Positions 6,908 to 14,280 of a DNA stretch of 16,533 nucleotides are shown in pieces. How positions within the stretch are numbered: position 1 is the first letter of the stretch; each line of letters starts with the position of its first letter. Where the stretch lies: contig CAJTRT010000045.1 of assembly GCA_910579105.1 (NCBI GenBank), positions 1 through 16,533 on the forward strand, in the 5' to 3' direction. This DNA comes from an uncultured Muribaculaceae bacterium (GTDB lineage: Bacteria; Bacteroidota; Bacteroidia; Bacteroidales; Muribaculaceae). Position numbers and translations under genes: made by a program. The notes beneath the pieces are model-generated. The model saw only the letters and a program-made list of their open reading frames with translations, was not told where the DNA came from and made no database searches.

Positions 6908-7380
6908 CTGTTCAGCTTTTTATAGTTTTCGCGGATTCTGGCCCGGGCGCGGCTCGCGTTCATCCTGACAGCCTCCACCGTCATGCCGAGTTGCCGGGCG
7001 ATTTCCGAATATTCCATCCCCTCGTCGGCCACGAGGGAGATTATGCGTTTCTGGAGGGAGGTTAGCCCCGATCGCAGCGGCCGCGACATTTCCGCCGCGT
7101 CAGTGTCGGGCATCTCGTAGCCGCCATCGTCGAAACGCTCCATTTCGAGCCTCGTCTCCCGGCGTTTCCGCAGACGGTCGACGCACAGGTTGCGGAGCAC
7201 CGCCGCCAGCCGGAAGCGGGCTTCGCTGTCTGACGAGATGTCGCCCCGGCAGCGCAGGCGCAGATACGCGTCCTGCAGCGCGTCGGCAGCGTCCTCGTCG
7301 TCGCGGAGCATCCGCGTGGCGAACCGGTGCAGTCTCGCGCGGGCGTCGATATAGGCTGTGGTCAGAAAATCAGTATCCAT
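6904..7380 (-). CDS. ECF-type RNA polymerase sigma-70 factor
   Basis: 158 residues, normal for an ECF sigma with only regions 2 and 4. Region 2 spans about 7-75 (RMLRDDEDAADALQDAYLRL at 23-42, then NLCVDRLRKRR). Region 4 spans about 104-155, with the helix-turn-helix YSEIARQLGMTVEAVRMNASRA at about 124-145. The start at 7380 is an ATG preceded at 6-10 bases by AGGGG. An in-frame TTG at 7419 would add 13 residues not expected in the family. The stop overlaps the anti-sigma start by 4 bases. The protein would direct RNA polymerase to stress or envelope promoters when freed from its anti-sigma partner. Its signal and regulon are not visible here. Confidence 0.92.
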   Translation of the reverse strand: MDTDFLTTAYIDARARLHRFATRMLRDDEDAADALQDAYLRLRCRGDISSDSEARFRLAAVLRNLCVDRLRKRRETRLEMERFDDGGYEMPDTDAAEMSRPLRSGLTSLQKRIISLVADEGMEYSEIARQLGMTVEAVRMNASRARARIRENYKKLNR

Positions 7381-7453
7381 ATACACCCCTAATACGTTTG
7401 ACCGTGCCTTTCGTAACAACTGATTCGGTTTTTTCTTCCCGAATCCGCCGGGT

Positions 7454-7792
7454 TTAGAACCCGATCTCCTTTATAACCCATTTCAGAACTTCGACATCGA
7501 CGGTAGAAAAGTCTGCCTTGTCATAGATGTCGAGAAGGTATACGTCGCCTTCGTTTGCGGTTATCGTTATTGTGTAGGAGATAACCCTTGCTCCTCCCGA
7601 TTTCCCTCTCCCCTTGGAACTTATGGCCATACGGATTTTTCTGACTCCCGGTGTCAGCTCGTCGCCTTGGAACGGATTCTCTTCGAGGATGCTGATCAGG
7701 TTTTCGAGGTCTTTTGCCAGAGAACGGTGTTTCTTGGCAAGCGCTTTGGCCGAACGTTCAAAAGTCGGTGTCGTATGTACTTCAAAGCTCAT
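7454..7792 (-). CDS. RelE/ParE-family toxin of a type II toxin-antitoxin module
   Basis: 112 residues. The RelE/ParE fold signature is visible: a basic N-terminal helical half (FERSAKALAKKHRSLAKDLENLISILEENP, within 11-40), then strands with VRKIRMAISSKGRGKSGGARVISYTI (50-75) and VYLLDIYDKADF (84-95). Such toxins usually cut ribosome-bound mRNA or poison gyrase. It is longer than YoeB or RelE (about 84-95 residues) and lacks the YoeB-type His-Tyr end, so the mechanism is open. The ATG at 7792 is chosen because it sits 11 bases inside the antitoxin gene, as is normal for such pairs. A longer frame to 7834 would overlap by 53 bases. It is expressed behind its antitoxin from one promoter. Confidence 0.86.
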   Translation of the reverse strand: MSFEVHTTPTFERSAKALAKKHRSLAKDLENLISILEENPFQGDELTPGVRKIRMAISSKGRGKSGGARVISYTITITANEGDVYLLDIYDKADFSTVDVEVLKWVIKEIGF

Positions 7793-8033
7793 TGAGGAAC
7801 GCTCGCGCTGATTTGTTCGGAAGTTTGGCCGCACGCATCTCCTTTACTTCATGCAAAGCCTTCACTATGCTCTCGGTGCCCGAGGCGGTTGGTGTAAGCT
7901 GGAAATTGTCTGCGGCTGTCAATATGACTGACGGGCGGTTGTTGCGGGTTACGACAACGTTTTTTCCCGACGACGCCATATCGAGATACTTGCTTTGGTT
8001 TGAACGGAAGGTGCTTGAATTGATGACTATCAT
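7782..8033 (-). CDS. Phd/YefM-family antitoxin
   Basis: 83 residues. The N-terminal half has the Phd/YefM DNA-binding pattern: a short strand and helix (INSSTFRSNQSKYLDMASSG, 4-23), then NVVVTRNNRPSVILTAADNF (25-44), matching the family's 'i.Itrngkp.avlvs.eey'. The C-terminal part (54-83) is a charged helix of the kind that wraps and neutralises the toxin. It comes first in the operon and overlaps the toxin start by 11 bases. Members of this family repress their own operon. A TGTACA-type operator over the promoter (8089-8106) supports this assignment. Confidence 0.9.
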   Translation of the reverse strand: MIVINSSTFRSNQSKYLDMASSGKNVVVTRNNRPSVILTAADNFQLTPTASGTESIVKALHEVKEMRAAKLPNKSARAFLNEL

Positions 8034-8063
8034 GGCTGTTTAATCTTTAAGAGGGTGTTTGTG

Positions 8064-8096
8064 CAAAGATAACGAATCAGGATTCAAATGTACAAC
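8064..8096 (-). promoter_or_regulatory. Promoter of the toxin-antitoxin operon
   Basis: On the minus strand the -7 box is TATCTTTG (8071-8064), a full match to TAnnTTTG. With a 21-base spacer the -33 position holds GTTG (8096-8093), a partial match to TTTG. This is the best spaced promoter in the window. The predicted start lies about 25 bases before the antitoxin ATG. The -33 element is inside the TGTACA operator, so bound antitoxin should block polymerase. Confidence 0.6.
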
Positions 8097-8106
8097 ATCG
8101 TGTACG
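8089..8106. promoter_or_regulatory. Paired TGTACA operator for antitoxin autoregulation
   Basis: TGTACA (8089-8094) and TGTACG (8101-8106) are spaced 12 bases centre to centre, about one helical turn, and together form a larger inverted repeat (GTACA/TGTAC). The characterised Escherichia coli YefM-YoeB operator is built from adjacent palindromes with TGTACA cores at the same kind of spacing. The site covers the -33 region of the module's promoter. Binding by this antitoxin is inferred. Confidence 0.6.
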
Positions 8107-8188
8107 TTATTTGGCGTTTTTTAACACTGTCGTTAATGTCCTTATTTGTAACTTCGCGCTATAATTTTAACATTAAGGAATTTATCAT

Positions 8189-9166
8189 ATGTCGCGGGTG
8201 AGAAGGCCGGAATATTTAAAACGTTTGAAATATTTGTTGCCTGGACTGGCTGTCTCCCTATTTGTGTCCTGTGTGTCGCGTCAGGCGAAATCGATTAACG
8301 AGGCTGGTGATGATGCGGTTTGCGACGGGCTGCGCGACACCCTGGAGGCGGTTGTCTCCGGCGTTCCCGGCGAAGTGGGGATAGCGGTCATTGTCGACAG
8401 CCGCGACACGGTCGTGGTCAACAATTCCGACGGCTACCCGTTGATGAGCGTGTTCAAGCTGCACCAGGCCATAGCTCTGTGCGCCGATTTCGACAGGCGA
8501 GGGATTCCGCTTGACACCGTGGTGCGAATAGACCGCTCCTCTCTCGACCCCGACACCTGGAGTCCTATGTTGAAGGAAAATGCCGGTGCCAGCTTCGATA
8601 TGCCCGTCAGGGAACTGATGCGCTATACGCTCGCTCTGAGCGACAACAACGCCAGCAACCTTATGTTTGACCGCTTCGTGAGCGTCGCCGCTACCGACAG
8701 CTTTGTCGCGAGGCTGATTCCCCGCGAGGGGTTCCGTCTCGCTGTCAGCGAGGCTGATATGCGCCGCGACCACTCGCTGTGCTATTCCAACCATTCCTCG
8801 CCCCTCTCGACGGCTCTCCTTTTCGAGCGGCTGTTTGCCGACAGCATACTGGCTCCTGAAAGCCAGGCCTTCATTCGCGATGCCCTGGGCGGATGCGCGA
8901 CAGGAGTTGACCGCCTCACGGCACCGCTCGCGGCGAAAGAGGGGGTGGCCGTGGCCCATAAGACCGGGTCGGGTTACAGGAACGGCCGCGGGGAGCTCGC
9001 CGCCCACAACGACGCTGCCTATGTCGGGCTTCCCGACGGCCGCCATTATACCATCGTCGTGTTAGTCAAGGATTTCGCCGGCGACGAGAGAGAGGCTTCC
9101 GCGATAATATCGCGGGTGTCGGAACTGGCCTACGACTTCATAGCGGGCTGTTGGAAAGCTGATTGA
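8189..9166 (+). CDS. CfxA-like class A (subclass A2) beta-lactamase, probable lipoprotein
   Basis: 325 residues, close to CfxA (321). It hydrolyses beta-lactam rings by a serine acyl-enzyme mechanism. The catalytic motifs are all present: SVFK at 87-90 (Ser87 nucleophile, Lys90), SDN at 151-153, Glu188 in SEADM (the Glu166 equivalent, with Arg192 in place of Asn170 as is variable in subclass A2), and KTG at 258-260. Long stretches such as LDPDTWSPMLKE, TLALSDNNASNLMF and AAHNDAAY match what I recall of CfxA. The N terminus has basic residues, a hydrophobic core and LFVSC ending at Cys28, a relaxed lipobox, so outer- or inner-membrane anchoring in the periplasm is likely. The start is supported by AAGGA at 8175-8179. 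I found no clear -7 box. GC-rich codon use matches the neighbours, with no sign of recent transfer. Confidence 0.93.
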   Translation: MSRVRRPEYLKRLKYLLPGLAVSLFVSCVSRQAKSINEAGDDAVCDGLRDTLEAVVSGVPGEVGIAVIVDSRDTVVVNNSDGYPLMSVFKLHQAIALCADFDRRGIPLDTVVRIDRSSLDPDTWSPMLKENAGASFDMPVRELMRYTLALSDNNASNLMFDRFVSVAATDSFVARLIPREGFRLAVSEADMRRDHSLCYSNHSSPLSTALLFERLFADSILAPESQAFIRDALGGCATGVDRLTAPLAAKEGVAVAHKTGSGYRNGRGELAAHNDAAYVGLPDGRHYTIVVLVKDFAGDEREASAIISRVSELAYDFIAGCWKAD

Positions 9167-9195
9167 CGGCTACCGGTTTCCTCTGTGGCCGTTTT
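9166..9195 (+). terminator. Weak intrinsic terminator behind the beta-lactamase gene
   Basis: ACGGCTAC (9166-9173) pairs with GTGGCCGT (9185-9192) over 8 bases with one T-G wobble and an 11-base loop. Only four T follow (9192-9195). The stem begins at the last base of the stop codon. It is plausible for partial termination before the amidase unit. Confidence 0.45.
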
Positions 9196-9272
9196 GGCGT
9201 GGAAGTTGGGGTAATTGGGACGCTTCCCGGAGAAAATGCCATATAAAGCGGGGCAGGGTGGGGAATTTTTCG

Positions 9273-9280
9273 TACCTTTG
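9273..9280 (+). promoter_or_regulatory. -7 promoter box of the amidase/MCE unit
   Basis: TACCTTTG is a full match to TAnnTTTG and identical to the malQ -7 box at 11523-11530. There is no TTTG at the -33 distance, where the sequence is G-rich. A start about 7 bases downstream (near 9287) leaves a leader of only about 5 to 14 bases before the TTG (9292) or GTG (9301) start codons. Confidence 0.5.
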
Positions 9281-9291
9281 AGGCAATTTTT

Positions 9292-10509
9292 TTGGTTGAA
9301 GTGAAAGCGTCTCTGCTAAAATATCTCAAATCATCGGTCTGCCGGCTGTTCGCTGGCGGTCTGAAGACCGTCATCGTCGCGGCTCTCTTCCTCGCGGCGT
9401 TCCCCGCCGCGGCGAGGGACTTCGTGGTGGTGCTCGACCCGGGACACGGCGGCAAGGATTTCGGTGCTGTCGGGAAAATAACGAACGAGAAGACAATCGT
9501 GCTCGATGTCGCTAAGATTCTCGGCTCGATGATCGACAGTAACCTCGGCGACCGGGTGAAAACTGTCTATACCCGCAAGTCCGACGTTTTCATCCCCCTG
9601 AGCGACCGCGCGGCGATCGCCAACAAGGCCCAGGCCGACCTGTTCATCTCGATCCACGTCAACTCCGTCGACAGGCGCAACCGCAACCGCTCGACCATAC
9701 AGGGGTGCCAGGTCTACACGCTCGGCCTGCACAAGACCGCGGAGAACCTCGCCGTGGCCAAGCGCGAGAACGCCGTCATGGAGCTGGAGGCCGACCACTC
9801 GGTGAAATACGCCGGCTTCGACCCGAACTCGCTCGAGAGCGACATCATTTTCGAGCTGTCGCAGAACAAGCGCCTCGACCAGAGCATCGAGTTTGCCGAC
9901 GCCGTGCATTCCGAGCTGTCGGCTTGCGCCGGCCGCGCTCCGAAGGGGGTGCGCCAGGCCGGTTTCTGGGTGCTTTGGGCAACATCGATGCCGTCTGTCC
10001 TGGTTGAGCTCGACTTTATCTGCAACCCGAACTCCGAGCGCTACCTTGATTCCGACAAGGGGAAGAAAGCCCTCGCGACCTCTATCTACAACGCTTTCTG
10101 CTCATACCTCAACACTTATGGCGAGTGCGTCACCGGCGAGAGGCACGAGCCGGCCAAAAGGGTGGGCGACGGCGGGGCTGCCCCTCTCAGAAGGGCCCCC
10201 CTTCCTGATGCGACAGCCCCCCAGGTATGCCCCGAGGAGCAGGCTCCGGCCGAAGCCGCCCCCGACGGGCGCGAGGTCTGGAAAGTGCAGGTAATGGCAA
10301 CCGGCTCCCCGCTGCCGCCGGGGTCGGCGCAACTAAAAGGGCTTCCCGACGTTTCCTATTATAAGGAGGGAGGAATGTGCAAGTACACCACCGGCGCTTA
10401 CACTTCCGCGAAAGAAGCGCGCAAGGCCTTGAAGCAGGTACGCAAGCGCTTTCCCGGGGCGTTCATCGTGATAATGCGCGGAGGCCGCAGGGTGGGTATG
10501 GAGAAATAA
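9292..10509 (+). CDS. N-acetylmuramoyl-L-alanine amidase with C-terminal SPOR-like domain
   Basis: 405 residues from TTG 9292, or 402 from GTG 9301. There is no ATG in front of the catalytic domain, so a non-ATG start is needed. Residues about 24-41 form a signal peptide or anchor (TVIVAALFLAAFPAAA). The Amidase_3 zinc hydrolase domain (about 43-275) shows DPGHGGKDFGAVG with His52, Glu66 in NEKT, SIHVNS with His122, and VLVELDF with catalytic Glu239. It cuts the amide bond between MurNAc and the stem peptide in the periplasm, as in daughter-cell separation. A Pro/Ala-rich linker (about 284-327) leads to a SPOR-like end (329-397, WKVQVMATG then YYKEGGMCKYTTGAYTS and FPGAFIVIM), which would bind denuded septal glycan. 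The MCE gene follows after 37 bases, probably in one operon. Confidence 0.93.
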   Translation: MVEVKASLLKYLKSSVCRLFAGGLKTVIVAALFLAAFPAAARDFVVVLDPGHGGKDFGAVGKITNEKTIVLDVAKILGSMIDSNLGDRVKTVYTRKSDVFIPLSDRAAIANKAQADLFISIHVNSVDRRNRNRSTIQGCQVYTLGLHKTAENLAVAKRENAVMELEADHSVKYAGFDPNSLESDIIFELSQNKRLDQSIEFADAVHSELSACAGRAPKGVRQAGFWVLWATSMPSVLVELDFICNPNSERYLDSDKGKKALATSIYNAFCSYLNTYGECVTGERHEPAKRVGDGGAAPLRRAPLPDATAPQVCPEEQAPAEAAPDGREVWKVQVMATGSPLPPGSAQLKGLPDVSYYKEGGMCKYTTGAYTSAKEARKALKQVRKRFPGAFIVIMRGGRRVGMEK

Positions 10510-10546
10510 CGATAACAAACGCAATGTGCATCATAAGATTATAATT

Positions 10547-11443
10547 ATGAAAATCCAGAGAAAAGAAGTGCTCATCGGCCTGTGCGCCGTCATAGCCCTG
10601 GCGGTGCTCTACTTCGGAATCGAGTTCCTCAAGGGCGTGAACATCTTCAAGCCCGCCAACTACTACTACGCCTCCTATACCGACGCCGCCGGTTTGCAGA
10701 AATCTGCCCCGGTGACGATCAACGGGTTCAAGGTAGGGCAGGTCCGCGAGATTTCCTATGAGTATGACAATCCCGGGCATGTGAGGGTGGAGCTGAGCCT
10801 CGACCGCGAGCTGCGAGTGCCCGTGGGCAGCAAGGCCGTGATCGAACAGGACCTCCTGGGCACCTCCACGGTGGTGCTTCATTTCAGCGATTCCAAGGAT
10901 TTCCACGACATCGGCAACCGCCTCGTCGGTGAGACCGCACAGGGGCTGATGGGTACCGTCTCCGACCAGCTTATGCCGAACGTGAGCGCCATATTCCCGA
11001 AAATCGACTCTTTGGTGACCGCCCTGAACACCCTCGTGCGCGACCCCGCGCTATCGAAATCGGTTCAACGCCTCGACGACATTACCCTGAGCCTCGACCA
11101 GACGATGAGGAAGCTCAACGCCACCGCCGGGCAGCTCGACCCCGTCATGAAGAACGTGAACTGTATCACCGGAAACGTCAACACCATCACATCCGACCTC
11201 GCGCAGGTCTCCGGCATGCTTTCCGAACTTCCCGTTGACTCCCTCATGAACAACATAATGGCGCTTTCCGGAAATCTCCGCTCCCTCTCCGAGGAACTTG
11301 ACAATCCCGATTCGACCCTGGGTGCCCTCACCCACGACCGCTCGCTCTACAACAACCTCAACAACGCGGCCGCTTCGCTCGACTCCCTCCTGATCGATGT
11401 CAAGAAGAACCCCAAGCGCTATATCTCCATCAAGTTGTTGTAA
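10547..11443 (+). CDS. MCE/MlaD-family lipid transport protein
   Basis: 298 residues from ATG 10547. A GTG at 10526 would add seven residues (MHHKIII) and is less likely. MlaD-type proteins form periplasmic rings that carry phospholipids between the membranes. Residues about 8-27 are one membrane anchor. The MCE domain spans about 40-115, with SYTDAAGLQKSAPVTINGFKVGQV at 43-66 (the family's 'f.da.GL..ga.V...G..vG.V') and VIEQDLLGTSTVVL at 98-111. The rest (about 138-285) is a long helical, Asn/Leu/Asp-rich region. No MlaE permease or MlaF ATPase lies nearby, so partners must be encoded elsewhere. The pairing with an amidase is a gene order I know from other Bacteroidota. A strong terminator closes the unit at 11482. 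Confidence 0.92.
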   Translation: MKIQRKEVLIGLCAVIALAVLYFGIEFLKGVNIFKPANYYYASYTDAAGLQKSAPVTINGFKVGQVREISYEYDNPGHVRVELSLDRELRVPVGSKAVIEQDLLGTSTVVLHFSDSKDFHDIGNRLVGETAQGLMGTVSDQLMPNVSAIFPKIDSLVTALNTLVRDPALSKSVQRLDDITLSLDQTMRKLNATAGQLDPVMKNVNCITGNVNTITSDLAQVSGMLSELPVDSLMNNIMALSGNLRSLSEELDNPDSTLGALTHDRSLYNNLNNAAASLDSLLIDVKKNPKRYISIKLL

Positions 11444-11481
11444 GTTCCGCGGGATTGCCCGAAATAATATTAAACTGCTTT

Positions 11482-11517
11482 AAAACATACGCCCGCCGGG
11501 CGTGTGTTTTTCTTTTT
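11482..11517 (+). terminator. Intrinsic terminator of the amidase/MCE unit
   Basis: ACGCCC (11489-11494) and GGGCGT (11498-11503) enclose a GCC loop. The stem extends outward by a T-G wobble and six further pairs (11482-11487 with 11505-11510). The T-rich run reaches 11517 (TTTTTCTTTTT). The A-tract before and T-tract after would also allow some activity on the other strand. Confidence 0.85.
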
Positions 11518-11522
11518 ATGGC

Positions 11523-11530
11523 TACCTTTG
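11523..11530 (+). promoter_or_regulatory. -7 promoter box of malQ
   Basis: TACCTTTG followed by C matches TAnnTTTG. Transcription would start near 11537, leaving a leader of about 40 bases before the ATG at 11578. The -33 region falls inside the preceding terminator (11482-11517), and no TTTG is seen at the usual distance. Confidence 0.55.
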
Positions 11531-11577
11531 CCCGGTATTATACTTACTTGCATACACGAAACATCATACTCTGATAA

Positions 11578-14262
11578 ATGATTCTTTCATTCAGCATCGA
11601 TTACCGCACCAACTGGGGCGAATCGTTATATTTAAAGGCAATGGTCCCGGCAGAAGGGGGCGTTTCCGAATGGGTCGTGAAACTCGACCTTTTCGGAAGC
11701 CAGACTTGGAAAACCCAGATAGAGCTTCCCGATGGTACGCCTGATTTCGCGTACCGCTATTTCGTGCGCCACGAAAACGGGGCGGAGAAACACGAATGGG
11801 GCAAGGGGCACTGGTTCCGTGCAGGGAAGGGTGTCCGTTCCCACGAGCTTTTCGACCGCTGGCAGGACCAGCCGTGGGATAAGCCGTATTATTCGGTTGT
11901 ATTCACCGACTGCGTGTGCAAGCGCGACCGGCGCGCCCTCCCTCCCGTCGTCGGGCCGGGGAGGCTGGTTCTGAGTGTCGACGCTCCTATGATCGCCCCC
12001 GACGAGGTGGTGGCAGTCTCGGGCGGAAGCGACGCTCTCGGCAACTGGGAGGTGGAAAAGGCGGTAGTGCTCTCCGACGCGTTCTTCCCGACCTGGAGCT
12101 GCGCCGTGCCTCTTGAAGGGGTTGGCGCGAACACCGAGTTCAAATTCCTGATTCTCAAAAAGGACGAGGCCGGAGGGCGCAGGGTCGTGGCCTGGGAAGC
12201 CTGCGACAACCGCCGCCTTGCATGCTCTCCGGCAACCATGGGGGAGGTCATGGCCGTTGGCGGCATGCGTCTCGCGAACCCCAAGGCTCCCTGGCGGGGG
12301 GCGGGTGTCGCCATTCCCGTGTTCTCCCTCCGCTCGGAGCAGGATTTCGGAGTGGGCGAGTTCTACGATTTGAAGATGATGGTCGACTGGGCCGCCATGA
12401 CAGGCCAGTCGTTCATACAGGTGCTCCCGGTCAACGACACCACCATGACCCATACCTGGGCTGATTCCTATCCCTACAACGCCAACTCCTGTTTCGCCCT
12501 CCACCCGATGTATCTCCGCCTCTCGGCGGTCGGCAGGCTGTCGGATCCTGGTCGGCAGGCTCATTACGACGCTGTCGCGGCCGAGCTCAACGCCCTCCCC
12601 GAAATAGACTACGAGAGGGTAAACGAGGCCAAAAACGCGTATACCCGCGAGCTTTTCGCCGAAGTGGGCGCGAGAGCGGTCAGGTCGAAGGCGTTCAAGG
12701 AGTTCGTGAAGGCCAATGAATCCTGGCTCGAGCCGTATGCCGCCTACTGCGTGCTGCGCGACAAGACGGGGACCGCCGATTTCTCCGCCTGGGGTGAGTA
12801 CGCCGTCTACGACGAGGCCCGCGTGGCCGGATTCATTAAGGAGAACCGCCGCGAGTTCGACTATCATTGCTGGTTGCAGATGCACCTTGCGTCGCAGATG
12901 CGCGAGGTCCGCGAATACGCCCACTCCCGCAAGGTCGCGCTAAAAGGCGACATTCCTATCGGGATATCCCGCACGAGCGCCGACGCCTGGATCTCGCCGC
13001 GGCTGTTCAACCTCGACTGCCAGGCCGGCGCTCCCCCCGACGATTTCTCCGTGCTCGGCCAGAACTGGGGCCTGCCGACCTACAACTGGGAGGAGATGGG
13101 CCGCGACGGATTCGCCTGGTGGAAGGCCCGCTTCCGCAAGATGGCCGAGTATTTCGACGTTTACCGCATCGACCATGTCCTCGGTTTCTTCCGCATATGG
13201 GAAATCCCGATGGACCAGCTCCACGGGCTTCTCGGCGTGTTCAACCCGGCGCTGCCGTTCTCGGCTGACGAACTTCGCGACACGTATGATTTCTGGATCG
13301 ATCCGGAGGAGCACACAAAGCCCTTCATACGCGACTATATGCTCCGCGACTTCTTCGGCGAGTATACCGACGAGGCTCGCGACCGCTTCCTCGTCGACGA
13401 CGGATACGGCCATTTCCACCTGCGTCCCGAATTCGACACCCAGCGGAAGATTGCCGGGTACTTCGCGGCACAGGAGGCCGCGGAGAAGAACCGCCGGCTG
13501 TCCGACGCTCTGATGGGGCTGGTCGACCAGGTGCTTTTCATCGAAGATTCCAAGGAACCGGGCAGGTACCATCCGCGTATCGCCGCGCAGTTCACCTACG
13601 CCTACCGCGCGCTGCCCGATTACAAGCGCTGGTGCTTCGACCGCCTTTACAACGACTTCTTCTACCACCGGCACAACGATTTCTGGTATGGGAAGGCTAT
13701 GTGGAAGCTCCCCCCGGTTATCGATGCCACCGACATGCTCACATGCGCCGAGGATCTGGGCATGATTCCCGACTGCGTGCCGGCGGTGATGGCCGCCCTC
13801 GAGATTCTCACGCTCGACATACAGCGTATGCCGAAGAACCCACGCGAGGAGTTCGGAAATCCCGCCACATATCCATACTACACCGTCTGCACCACCTCCA
13901 CGCACGATATGGGAGGCATACGCTCATGGTGGGAGGCCGATCGTGCCAAGACGCAGAGTTTCTATAACCACATCCTCAACGAGCAGGGCGAGGCTCCTTA
14001 TTTCGCCGAGCCGTGGGTGTGCGAGAAAATCATCGACCAGAACCTGCAATCCCCGGCCATGCTCTGCATCCTTCCGTTGCAGGACTGGTTGTCGATCGAC
14101 GGCAAGCTCCGCCGCGAGAATCCCGCCGAGGAGCAGATCAACGAGCCCGCCATCTGTCCCTACTACTGGCGCTACCGCATGCATCTCACAATGGAGCAGC
14201 TCCTCGGCGAGCGCCTCTACGCAAAACGCGTGGCAGCCCTCGTCTCCGAGGCCGGCCGCTGA
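11578..14262 (+). CDS. malQ: 4-alpha-glucanotransferase (amylomaltase), GH77 with two N-terminal CBM20 modules
   Basis: 894 residues, the length of the long Bacteroidota form of MalQ rather than the roughly 690 residues of Escherichia coli. It moves alpha-1,4-glucan chains between malto-oligosaccharides in the cytoplasm, in glycogen and starch use. Residues 1-112 are a divergent CBM20-like module (MILSFSIDYRTNWGESLYLK). Residues about 128-222 are a clearer CBM20 starch-binding module (AVSGGSDALGNWEVEKAVVL). The GH77 domain runs from about 240 to 885. Catalytic residues by motif: nucleophile Asp532 in YRIDHVLGFFRIWEIP, acid/base Glu725 in CAEDLG, and Asp777 in TSTHDMGG. PVNDTTMTHTWADSYPYNANS (284-304) is another conserved GH77 segment. 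There is no signal peptide. The gene has its own promoter and converges on the secreted-protein gene. No other starch genes lie in the window. Confidence 0.95.
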   Translation: MILSFSIDYRTNWGESLYLKAMVPAEGGVSEWVVKLDLFGSQTWKTQIELPDGTPDFAYRYFVRHENGAEKHEWGKGHWFRAGKGVRSHELFDRWQDQPWDKPYYSVVFTDCVCKRDRRALPPVVGPGRLVLSVDAPMIAPDEVVAVSGGSDALGNWEVEKAVVLSDAFFPTWSCAVPLEGVGANTEFKFLILKKDEAGGRRVVAWEACDNRRLACSPATMGEVMAVGGMRLANPKAPWRGAGVAIPVFSLRSEQDFGVGEFYDLKMMVDWAAMTGQSFIQVLPVNDTTMTHTWADSYPYNANSCFALHPMYLRLSAVGRLSDPGRQAHYDAVAAELNALPEIDYERVNEAKNAYTRELFAEVGARAVRSKAFKEFVKANESWLEPYAAYCVLRDKTGTADFSAWGEYAVYDEARVAGFIKENRREFDYHCWLQMHLASQMREVREYAHSRKVALKGDIPIGISRTSADAWISPRLFNLDCQAGAPPDDFSVLGQNWGLPTYNWEEMGRDGFAWWKARFRKMAEYFDVYRIDHVLGFFRIWEIPMDQLHGLLGVFNPALPFSADELRDTYDFWIDPEEHTKPFIRDYMLRDFFGEYTDEARDRFLVDDGYGHFHLRPEFDTQRKIAGYFAAQEAAEKNRRLSDALMGLVDQVLFIEDSKEPGRYHPRIAAQFTYAYRALPDYKRWCFDRLYNDFFYHRHNDFWYGKAMWKLPPVIDATDMLTCAEDLGMIPDCVPAVMAALEILTLDIQRMPKNPREEFGNPATYPYYTVCTTSTHDMGGIRSWWEADRAKTQSFYNHILNEQGEAPYFAEPWVCEKIIDQNLQSPAMLCILPLQDWLSIDGKLRRENPAEEQINEPAICPYYWRYRMHLTMEQLLGERLYAKRVAALVSEAGR

Positions 14263-14280
14263 CCCCCGGCGTCTGTTGCA

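Noticed and set aside
7381..7420. GTTACGA and CGTATTA upstream of the sigma gene as an autoregulated ECF promoter
   Set aside because: The predicted start would fall about 4 bases before the ATG, downstream of the AGGGG ribosome-binding site, so the two readings conflict.
7422..7445. Inverted repeat GATTCGG / CCGAATC between the toxin and sigma genes as a terminator
   Set aside because: Seven-bp arms with the A/T-run inside the loop and no T-run after the stem on either strand.
11632..12924. 430-residue minus-strand open frame opposite malQ
   Set aside because: It is a His/Gly/Val-rich antisense shadow of the GH77 gene with no promoter or domain.
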